A program made the position numbers and the translations under genes. From positions 4,960,001 to 5,024,000 of the forward strand of contig NZ_UGQM01000001.1 of NCBI RefSeq assembly GCF_900454025.1: a stretch of 64,000 nt of DNA. The letters run 5' to 3'. Shown here in pieces: positions 39,701 through 51,700 of this stretch (position 1 is the stretch's first letter; every line of letters begins with the position of its first letter). The notes beneath the pieces are model-generated. The model saw nothing but the letters and a program-made list of their open reading frames with translations. It ran no database searches and was not told the origin of the DNA. Source of the stretch: Mycolicibacterium gilvum (lineage in GTDB: Bacteria; Actinomycetota; Actinomycetes; Mycobacteriales; Mycobacteriaceae).

Positions 39701-42700
39701 TGTCGGAATCCAGATCGGTGATCACCACGATGGGACTCACCGTGATCGGCTGTCCGGTAGCTCCGGCCGCGGCTGCGGCGACCAACACCACCGGAACGAT
39801 CTGCACCTCAGGCAGACCGACCACTGTCACCACGGTCGCGGCCTGCACGACACTGGGATTGCCATCCACATCAGTGACCGAGAAACTCACCGACTTCAAC
39901 CCCGCCGCCGTCGAGGTCAGGGTCACCGACTGCAGCAACTGCTGATAGATCGCCGCGGACGCTGCGCCCGTAAACGTCACCGACCCCGCACCCACCGACA
40001 CGCCAAACCCGTCCGGCACCTCGCCCCAGGACAGCACATCCCCATCAGCCGGGTCTGTGACCGTCACCGTGGCCGACTCGATGTCGGAATCCAAGTCGGT
40101 GATCACCACGATGGGACTCACCGTGATCGGCTGTCCGGCAACACCCGTCGCTACCGGCGACACCACCACCAACGGCGGCACCTCCACCGACAAACCGACC
40201 ACCGTCACCACCGTGCCCGCAGGCACCACACTGGGATTGCCATCCACATCGGTGACCGAAAAACTCACCGACTTCAACCCCGCACCCGTCGACGTCAGAG
40301 TCACCGACTGCAGCAGTTGCTGATAGATGGCGGCCGACGCCGCACCGGTGAACGTCACGGTGCCGGCACCAGTGGTCACCTGGAACCCCTCGGGTACCTC
40401 GCCCCAGGACAGCACATCCCCATCAGTCGCGTCAGTGATCGACACGGTCGCGGACTCGATGTCGGAATCCAGATCGGTGATCACCACGATGGGACTCACC
40501 GTGATCGGCTGTCCGGTAGCTCCGGCCGCGGCTGCGGCGACCAACACCACCGGAACGATCTGCACCTCAGGCAGACCGACCACTGTCACCACGGTCGCGG
40601 CCTGCACGACACTGGGATTGCCATCCACATCAGTGACCGAGAAACTCACCGACTTCAACCCCGCCGCCGTCGAGGTCAGGGTCACCGACTGCAGCAACTG
40701 CTGATAGATCGCCGCGGACGCTGCGCCCGTAAACGTCACCGACCCCGCACCCACCGACACGCCAAACCCGTCCGGCACCTCGCCCCAGGACAGCACATCC
40801 CCATCAGCCGGATCGGTGATCGTCACCGTGGCCGACTCGATGTCGGAATCCAAGTCGGTGATCACCACGATCGGACTCACCGTGATCGGCTGTCCGGCAA
40901 CACCCGTCGCTACCGGCGACACCACCACCAACGGCGGCACCTCCACCGACAAACCGACCACCGTCACCACCGTGCCCGCAGGCACCACACTGGGATTGCC
41001 ATCCACATCAGTGACCGAAAAACTCACCGACTTCAACCCCGCACCCGTCGACGTCAGAGTCACCGACTGCAGCAACTGCTGATACACCTGCGCGGACGCA
41101 GCACCGGTGAACGTCACCGACCCCGCACCCACAGACACGCCAAACCCGTCCGGCACCTCGCCCCAGGACAGCACATCCCCATCAGTCGCGTCAGTGATCG
41201 ACACGGTCGCGGACTCGATGTCGGAATCCAGATCGGTGATCACCACGATCGGACTGATCGTGATCGGTTGTCCGACAACACCCGTCGCTACCGGGGATAC
41301 CACCACCAGCGGCGGCACCTGAACCGACAAACCGACCACCGTCACCACAGTCGCGGCCTGCACCACGCTCGGATTGCCATCGACATCGGTGACCGAGAAA
41401 CTCGCCGACTTCAACCCGGGAGCGGTCGAGGTCAGGGTGACCGACTGCAGCAACTGCTGATAGATCGCGGCCGACGCCGCACCGGTGAACGTCACGGTGC
41501 CGGCACCCGTGGTCACGTCGAACCCCTCGGGTACCTCGCCCCAGGACAGCACATCACCGTCAGCCGGATCGGTGATCGACACCGTGGCCGACTCGATGTC
41601 GGAATCCAGATCCGTGATCACCACGATCGGACTGATCGTGATCGGCTGACCCACCACACCAGCAGCCACCGGCGACACCACCACCAGCGGCGGCACCTCC
41701 ACCGACAAACCGACCACCGTCACCACAGTCGCGGCCTGCACCACACTGGGATTGCCATCGACATCAGTGACCGAGAAGCTCACCGACTTCAACCCGGGAG
41801 CGGTCGAGGTCAGGGTGACCGACTGCAGCAACTGCTGATAGATCGCGGCCGACGCTGCGCCACTGAACGTGACAGTGCCGGCACCCGTGGTCACGTCGAA
41901 CCCGTCCGGCACCTCGCCCCAGGACAGCACATCCCCATCAGCCGGGTCTGTGACCGTCACCGTGGCCGACTCGATGTCGGAATCCAAGTCGGTGATCACC
42001 ACGATGGGACTCACCGTGATCGGCTGTCCGGCAACACCCGTCGCTACCGGCGACACCACCACCAACGGCGGCACCTCCACCGACAAACCGACCACCGTCA
42101 CCACCGTGCCCGCAGGCACCACACTGGGATTGCCATCCACATCGGTGACCGAAAAACTCACCGACTTCAACCCCGCACCCGTCGACGTCAGAGTCACCGA
42201 CTGCAGCAGTTGCTGATAGATGGCGGCCGACGCCGCACCGGTGAACGTCACGGTGCCGGCACCAGTGGTCACCTGGAACCCCTCGGGTACCTCGCCCCAG
42301 GACAGCACATCCCCATCAGTCGCGTCAGTGATCGACACGGTCGCGGACTCGATGTCGGAATCCAAGTCGGTGATCACCACGATGGGACTCACCGTGATCG
42401 GCTGTCCGGTAGCTCCGGCCGCGGCTGCGGCGACCAACACCACCGGAACGATCTGCACCTCAGGCAGACCGACCACTGTCACCACGGTCGCGGCCTGCAC
42501 GACACTGGGATTGCCATCCACATCAGTGACCGAGAAACTCACCGACTTCAACCCCGCCGCCGTCGAGGTCAGGGTCACCGACTGCAGCAACTGCTGATAG
42601 ATCGCCGCGGACGCTGCGCCCGTAAACGTCACCGACCCCGCACCCACCGACACGCCAAACCCGTCCGGCACCTCGCCCCAGGACAGCACGTCACCGTCAG

Positions 42701-45700
42701 CCGGATCGGTGATCGTCACCGTGGCCGACTCGATGTCGGAATCCAAGTCGGTGATCACCACGATCGGGCTCACCGTGATCGGCTGTCCGGCAACACCCGT
42801 CGCTACCGGCGACACCACCACCAACGGCGGCACCTCCACCGACAAACCGACCACCGTCACCACAGTCGCGGCCGGCACCACACTGGGATTGCCATCCACA
42901 TCAGTGACCGAAAAACTCACCGACTTCAACCCCGCACCCGTCGACGCCAGAGTCACCGACTGCAGCAACTGCTGATAGATCGCGGCCGACGCTGCGCCAC
43001 TGAACGTGACAGTGCCGGCACCCGTGGTCACGTCGAACCCGTCCGGCACCTCGCCCCAGGACAGCACATCACCGTCAGCCGGATCGGTGATCGTCACCGT
43101 GGCCGACTCGATGTCGGAATCCAGATCCGTGATCACCACGATGGGACTCACCGTGATCGGCTGACCCACCACACCAGCAGCCACCGGCGACACCACCACC
43201 AGCGGCGGCACCTGAACCGACAAACCGACCACCGTCACCACAGTCGCGGCCTGCACCACACTGGGATTGCCATCGACATCAGTGACCGAGAAGCTCACCG
43301 ACTTCAACCCGGGAGCGGTCGAGGTCAGGGTGACCGACTGCAGCAACTGCTGATAGATCGCGCCCGACGCTGCGCCCGTAAACGTCACCGACCCCGCACC
43401 CACAGACACGCCAAACCCGTCCGGCACCTCGCCCCAGGACAGCACATCACCCTCGGCCGGATCGGTGATCGACACGGTCGCGGACTCGATGTCGGAATCC
43501 AGATCCGTGATCACCACGATCGGACTGATCGTCACCGGCTGACCCACCACACCAGCAGCCACCGGCGACACCACCACCAACGGCGGCACCTCCACCGACA
43601 AACCGACCACCGTCACCACCGTGCCCGCAGGCACCACACTGGGATTGCCATCCACATCAGTGACCGAAAAACTCACCGACTTCAACCCCGCACCCGTCGA
43701 CGTCAGAGTCACCGACTGCAGCAACTGCTGATACACCTGCGCGGACGCAGCACCGGTGAACGTCACCGACCCCGCACCCACAGACACGCCAAACCCGTCC
43801 GGCACCTCGCCCCAGGACAGCACATCCCCATCAGTCGCGTCAGTGATCGACACGGTCGCGGACTCGATGTCGGAATCCAGATCGGTGATCACCACGATCG
43901 GACTGATCGTGATCGGTTGTCCGACAACACCCGTCGCTACCGGCGACACCACCACCAACGGCGGCACCTGAACCGACAAACCGACCACCGTCACCACAGT
44001 CGCGGCCTGCACCACGCTCGGATTGCCATCGACATCGGTGACCGAGAAACTCGCCGACTTCAACCCGGGAGCGGTCGAGGTCAGGGTGACCGACTGCAGC
44101 AACTGCTGATAGATCGCGGCCGACGCCGCACCGGTGAACGTCACGGTGCCGGCACCCGTGGTCACGTCGAACCCCTCGGGTACCTCGCCCCAGGACAGCA
44201 CATCACCGTCAGCCGGATCGGTGATCGACACCGTGGCCGACTCGATGTCGGAATCCAGATCCGTGATCACCACGATCGGACTGATCGTGATCGGCTGACC
44301 CACCACACCAGCAGCCACCGGCGACACCACCACCAGCGGCGGCACCTCCACCGACAAACCGACCACCGTCACCACAGTCGCGGCCTGCACCACACTGGGA
44401 TTGCCATCGACATCAGTGACCGAGAAGCTCACCGACTTCAACCCGGGAGCGGTCGAGGTCAGGGTGACCGACTGCAGCAACTGCTGATAGATCGCGCCCG
44501 ACGCCGCGCCCGTAAACGTCACCGACCCCGCACCCACAGACACGCCAAACCCGTCCGGCACCTCGCCCCAGGACAGGACATCACCCTCGGCCGGATCGGT
44601 GATCGACACGGTCGCGGACTCGATGTCGGAATCCAGATCCGTGATCACCACGATCGGACTGATCGTCACCGGCTGACCCACCACACCAGCAGCCACCGGC
44701 GACACCACCACCAGCGGCGGCACCTCCACCGACAAACCGACCACCGTCACCACAGTCGCGGCCTGCACCACACTGGGATTGCCATCGACATCAGTGACCG
44801 AGAAGCTCACCGACTTCAACCCGGGAGCGGTCGAGGTCAGGGTGACCGACTGCAGCAACTGCTGATAGATCGCGGCCGACGCTGCGCCACTGAACGTGAC
44901 AGTGCCGGCACCCGTGGTCACGTCGAACCCGTCCGGCACCTCGCCCCAGGACAGCACATCCCCATCAGCCGGATCGGTGATCGTCACCGTGGCCGACTCG
45001 ATGTCGGAATCCAGATCCGTGATCACCACAATCGGACTCACCGTGATCGGCTGACCCACCACACCAGCAGCCACCGGCGACACCACCACCAACGGCGGCA
45101 CCTCCACCGACAAACCGACCACCGTCACCACAGTCGCGGCGGGCACCACACTGGGATTGCCATCCACATCGGCAACGGCAAACGACACCGACTTCAGCCC
45201 CGCGCCCGTCGAGGTCAACGTGACCGACTGCAGGAGCTGCTGATACACCTGCGCTGACGCCGCGCCGGTGAACGTCACCGACCCCACGCCGACAGACACC
45301 CCAAGGTCGTCGGGGATCTCGCCCCAAGACAGGACATCACCGTCAGCCGGGTCAGTGATCGTCACCGTGGCCGACTCGATGTCGGAATCCAGATCCGTGA
45401 TCACCACGATCGGACTCACCGTGATCGGCTGGCCCGCCAAACCCGTCGCTACCGGGGACACCACCACCAACGGCGGCACCTCCACTGGTAGGCCGACCAC
45501 CGTGACGACCGTGCCCGCAGGCACCACACTGGGATTGCCATCCACATCGGTAACCGAGAAACTCACCGACTTCAAACCCGCCGCCGTCGACGTCAGAGTC
45601 ACCGACTGCAGCAACTGCTGATACACCGCGGCCGACGCCGCACCGGTGAACGTCACCGACCCCACGCCGACAGACACCCCAAGGTCGTCGGGGATCTCGC

Positions 45701-48700
45701 CCCAAGACAGGACATCACCGTCAGCCGGGTCAGTGATCGTCACCGTGGCCGACTCGATGTCGGAATCCAGATCCGTGATCACCACGATCGGACTCACCGT
45801 GATCGGCTGGCCCGCCAAACCCGTCGCTACCGGGGACACCACCACCAACGGCGGCACCTCCACTGGTAGGCCGACCACCGTGACGACCGTGCCCGCAGGC
45901 ACCACACTGGGATTGCCATCCACATCGGTAACCGAGAAACTCACCGACTTCAACCCGGCACCCGTCGAGGTCAAGGTCACCGACTGCAGCAGTTGCTGAT
46001 AGATCGCTGCCGACGCCGCACCGGTGAACGTCACCAACCCGGACTCAGCATCGAACCCGACCGTTGACACACCCTGAGGAAGCCCATCCCAGGACAGCAC
46101 ATCACCGTCAGCCGGATCGGTGATCGTCACCGTGGCCGACTCGAGATCCGAGTCCAGGTCGGTGATCACTACGATCGGGGTGATCGTGATCGGCTGTCCT
46201 GCAACACCCGTCGCTACCGGGGACACCACCACCAACGGCGGCACCTCGACGGGTAGGCCGACCACCGTGACGACCGTGCCCGCCGGCACCACACTGGGAT
46301 TGCCATCCACATCAGTGACCGAGAAACTCACCGACTTCAAACCCGCCGCCGTCGACGTCAGAGTCACCGACTGCAGCAACTGCTGATAGATCGCCGCCGA
46401 CGCCGCGCCACTGAACGTCACGGTGCCGGCACCAGTGCTGACCTGGAACCCGTCCGGCACCTCGCCCCAGGACAGCACGTCACCCTCAGCCGGGTCAGTG
46501 ATCGACACGGTCGCGGACTCGATGTCGGAATCCAGATCGGTGATCACCACGATCGGACTCACCGTAATCGGCTGTCCCGCAACACCCGTCGCTACCGGCG
46601 ACACCACGACCAAGGGCGGCACCTCGACGGGGAGACCGACCACCGTGACGACCGTGCCCGCCGGCACCACACTGGGATTGCCATCGACATCGGTGACCGA
46701 AAAACTCACCGACTTCAACCCCGCACCCGTCGAGGTCAACCTGACCGACTGCAGCAGTTGCTGATAGATCGCGGCCGATGCTGCACCGGTGAACGTCACC
46801 GACCCGGACTCGGCGTCGAACCCGACCGTCGACACACCCTGAGGAAGCCCATCCCAGGACAGCACATCACCGTCAGCCGGATCGGTGATCGCCACCGTGG
46901 CCGACTCGAGATCCGAGTCCAGGTCGGTGATCACCACGATCGGGGTGATCGTGATCGGCTGTCCCGCAACACCCGTCGCTACCGGGGACACCACGACCAA
47001 GGGCGGCACCTCGACGGGGAGACCGACCACCGTGACGACCGTGCCCGCCGGCACCACACTGGGATTGCCATCGGCATCGGTGACCGAGAAGCTGACCGAC
47101 TTCAAACCGGCACCCGTCGAGGTCAGAGTCACCGACTGCAGCAACTGCTGATAGATCGCGGCCGATGCTGCGCCCGTGAACGTCACCGACCCGGACTCAG
47201 CATCGAACCCGACCGTTGACACACCCTGAGGAAGCCCACCCCAGGACAGCACATCACCGTCAGCCGGGTCGACGATCGTCACCGTGGCCGACTCGAGGTC
47301 GGAATCCAGATCAGTGATCACGACAATCGGACTCACCGTGATCGCCTGGCCGGCAGTCCCCGTCGCTACCGGCGACACCACCACCAACGGCGGCACCTCC
47401 ACCGACAAACCGACCACCGTGACGACCGTGCCCGCCGGCACCACGCTCGGATTGCCATCCACATCGGCAACGACAAACGACACCGACTTCAACCCAGCAC
47501 TGGGCGAAGTCAATGTCACCGACTGCAGCAGTTGCTGATAGATCGCCGCTGACGCCGCGCCACTGAACGTCACGGTGCCGGCACCAGTGCTGACCTGGAA
47601 CCCGTCCGGCACCTCGCCCCAGGACAGCACGTCACCCTCGGCCGGGTCAGTGATCGACACGGTCGCGGACTCGATGTCGGAATCCAGATCCGTGATCACC
47701 ACGATCGGGGTGATCGTGATCGGCTGTCCTGCAACACCCGTCGCTACCGGCGACACCACCACCAGCGGCGGCACCTCGACGGGAAGACCGACCACCGTGA
47801 CGACCGTGCCCGCAGGCACCACACTGGGATTGCCATCCACATCGGTAACCGAGAAACTCACCGACTTCAACCCGGCACCCGTCGAGGTCAACGTGACCGA
47901 CTGCAGCAGTTGCTGATAGATCGCTGCCGACGCCGCACCGGTGAACGTCACCGACCCGGACTCGGCATCGAACCCCACCGTCGACACACCCTGAGGCAAC
48001 CCGCCCCAGGACAGCACATCCCCATCAGTCGGATCAGTGATCGACACGGTCGCGGACTCGATGTCGGAGTCCAGGTCGGTGATGATCACGATCGGACTGA
48101 TCGTGATCGGTTGTCCGGCAACACCCGTCGCTACCGGCGACACCACCACCAGCGGCGGCACCTCCACCGACAAACCGACCACCGTCACGACCGTGCCCGC
48201 AGGCACCACACTGGGATTGCCATCCACATCAGTGACCGAAAAACTCACCGACTTCAACCCCGCCGCAGTCGAGGTCAACATGACCGACTGCAGAAGCTGT
48301 TGATACACCTGCGCTGACGCCACACCGGTGAACGTGACAGTGCCGGACTCGGCGTCGAACCCGACCGTTGACACACCCTGAGGCAACCCGCCCCAGGACG
48401 GCACGTCACCCTCGGCCGGGTCGACGATCGTCACCGTGGCCGACTCGATGTCGGAATCCAGGTCGGTGATGATCACGATCGGACTCACCGTGATCGGCTG
48501 ACCCACCACACCAGCAGCCACCGGCGACACCACCACCAGCGGCGGCACCTCCACCGACAAACCGACCACCGTCACGACCGTGCCCGCAGGCACCACATTG
48601 GGATTGCCATCCACATCAGTGACCGAAAAACTCACCGACTTCAACCCCGCCGCAGTCGAGGTCAACATGACCGACTGCAGAAGCTGTTGATACACCTGCG

Positions 48701-51700
48701 CTGACGCCGCACCGGTGAACGTGACAGTGCCGGACTCGGCGTCGAACCCGACCGTTGACACACCCTGAGGCAACCCGCCCCAGGACAGCACGTCACCCTC
48801 GGCCGGGTCGACGATCGTCACCGTGGCCGACTCGATGTCGGAATCCAGGTCGGTGATCACCACGATCGGAGTCACCGTGATCGGTTGTCCTGCAACACCC
48901 GTCGCTACCGGGGATACCACCACCAGCGGCGGCACCTCCACCGACAAACCGACCACAGTCACCACCGTGCCCGCAGGCACCACACTGGGATTGCCATCGA
49001 CATCAGTGACCGAAAAACTCACGGACTTCAACCCCGCCGCAGTCGAGGTCAACGTGACCGACTGCAGGAGCTGCTGATACACCTGCGCGGACGCAGCACC
49101 GGTGAACGTTACCGACCCCGCGCCGACAGACACCCCAAGGTCGTCGGGGATCTCGCCCCAGGACAGCACATCACCTTCGGCCGGATCGGCGATCGTCACC
49201 GTCGCCGACTCGATGTCGGAATCCAGATCCGTGATGATCACGATCGGACTGATCGTGATCGGTTGTCCCGCAACACCAGTAGCCACCGGGGTCACCACAA
49301 TCAACGGCGGCACCTCGACGGGGAGACCGACCACCGTGACGACCGTGCCCGCAGGCACCACGCTCGGATTGCCATCCACGTCGGTAACGGCAAACAACAC
49401 CGACTTCAAACCGGCACTGGCCGAGGTCAGGGTGACGGACTCCAGGAGTTGCTGATAGATCGCGGCCGATGCTGCGCCACTGAACGTGACAGTGCCGGCA
49501 CCAGTGGTCACGTCGAACCCGTCCGGCACCTCACCCCAAGACAGGACATCACCGTCAGCCGCGTCGGTGATCGTCACCGTCGCGGACTCGATGTCGGAAT
49601 CCACATCCGTGATGATCACGATCGGACTGATCGTAATTGGTTGTCCCGCAACACCAGTGGCTACCGGGGTCACCACCACCAGCGGCGGCACCTCGACGGG
49701 AAGACCGACCACGGTCACCACCGTGCCCGCAGGCACCACACTGGGATTGCCATCCACATCAGTGACCGAAAAACTCACCGACTTCAACCCGGCACTGGCC
49801 GACGTCAACCTGACCGACTGCAAGATCTGCTGATACACCGCCGCCGACGCCGCACCAGAGAACGTCACCGACCCCGCACCGACAGACACCCCAAACCCGT
49901 CCGGCACCTCACCCCAAGACAGGACATCACCGTCGGCCGCGTCGGTGATCGTCACCGTCGCGGACTCGATGTCGGAATCCACATCCGTGATGATCACGAT
50001 CGGACTGATCGTAATCGGTTGTCCCGCAACACCAGTGGCCACCGGGGTCACCACCACCAAGGGCGGCACCTCGACGGGAAGACCGACCACCGTCACCACC
50101 GTGCCCGCAGGCACCACACTGGGATTGCCATCCACATCAGTGACCGAAAAACTCACCGACTTCAACCCGGCACTGGCCGAGGTCAACCTGACGGACTGCA
50201 AGATCTGCTGATACACCGCCGCCGACGCCGCACCAGAGAACGTCACCGACCCGGCACCAGTGGTCACGTCGAACACGTCCGGCACCTCACCCCAAGACAG
50301 CACGTCACCGTCAGTCGCGTCGGCGATCGTCACCGTGGCCGACTCGATGTCGGAATCCACATCCGTGATCACCACAATCGGGCTGATCGTGATCGGTTGT
50401 CCCGCAACACCAGTAGCCACCGGGGTCACCACCACCAAGGGCGGCACCTCAACGGGAAGACCGACCACCGTCACCACCGTGCCCGCAGGCACCACACTGG
50501 GATTGCCATCCACATCGGCAACGGCAAACGACACCAACTTCAACCCCGCACCCGTCGAGGTCAACCTGACGGACTGCAAGATCTGCTGATACACCGCCGC
50601 CGACGCCGCACCAGAGAACGTCACCGACCCGGCACCCGTGGTCACGTCGAACCCGTCCGGCACCTCACCCCAAGACAGGACATCACCATCGGCCGGGTCA
50701 GTGATCGTCACCGTGGCCGACTCGAGGTCCGAATCCAGATCAGTGATCACCACAATCGGACTGATCGTGATCGGTTGTCCCGCAACACCGGTGGCCACCG
50801 GGGACACCACCACCAACGGCGGCACCTCCACCGGCAGACCGACGACGGTGATCACGGCGATCGTCGGCAGACTCGTCTTGTTCTGATCATCCACAACTCG
50901 GAACGACACCGTCTTGATCGCCGCGGTCGGCGTGGTCAGGGTGACCGAGGCCAACAGGTCTTGATACGCCGCCAGCGTCGCAGCCCCCGTAAAAGTGAGG
51001 ACGCCGTTCGAATAGTTGGCGGTCACTCCGCTCGGCAATGAACCGTACTCAAGGATCTGACCCGGCCCTGGATCATCGAGCGTGACAGTGGCTGAGGTGA
51101 GTTCCTCTGAATCCAGGTCGGTGATTACCACTATGGGGCTGACCGTGATGGGTTCGCCGGCGATCCCGGCCCCCACCGGGGTCACGACCACGACCGGCGC
51201 CAACTCCACGATGGGATTGACTGTGACCGGAATCGTCAGCGTCACCTCGTCGGGTTCGGCGAGGCCGCTGGCGCGTCGAAGAAAGTGGAGCACCCCTTGA
51301 ATGACGCCCAGGAGACCCTTCAGATGCTCAGAAGAGTCGCTGATGACGACCGTGAAACTGTCGATGAGTGGCGCACCCGTGACCACCGTCGTGGGGGTGT
51401 ACACGAAGTTTCCGGTGATCGGATCTCGCAGCACGACACCATGTTCGGGCTGAGTGATCTTGAAAGTCAGTGGATCACCATTGGGATCGACCGCATTGAG
51501 GTCTACAACTACCTGGCCGGTGAGAAGCTGCTGCGCGGTGACCGGGCCCCACTCCGGACTCTCGTTGAAGAAGGTATGAGTGATTTGGCGCCGAACCCAG
51601 GCCAGCAGTCCATCGAACCACGGCGCTCGTGCCGGTGTTGCCGGATCGTTGAGCGGAGCAAGAACGCTGGAAACAACGGCGGACAGGACGTCGACGGCTC

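Noticed and set aside
39372-45257. A 1961-codon open frame on the plus strand within the repeat array
   Set aside because: It is exactly antisense to the repeats and its His/Arg-rich sequence repeats with the same period. It reflects codon bias and repetition of the giant gene, with no start signals of its own.
36717-51209. CRISPR array
   Set aside because: The repeats are about 381 bp, in one open reading frame, and code for a regular protein domain; there are no short repeats with unique spacers.
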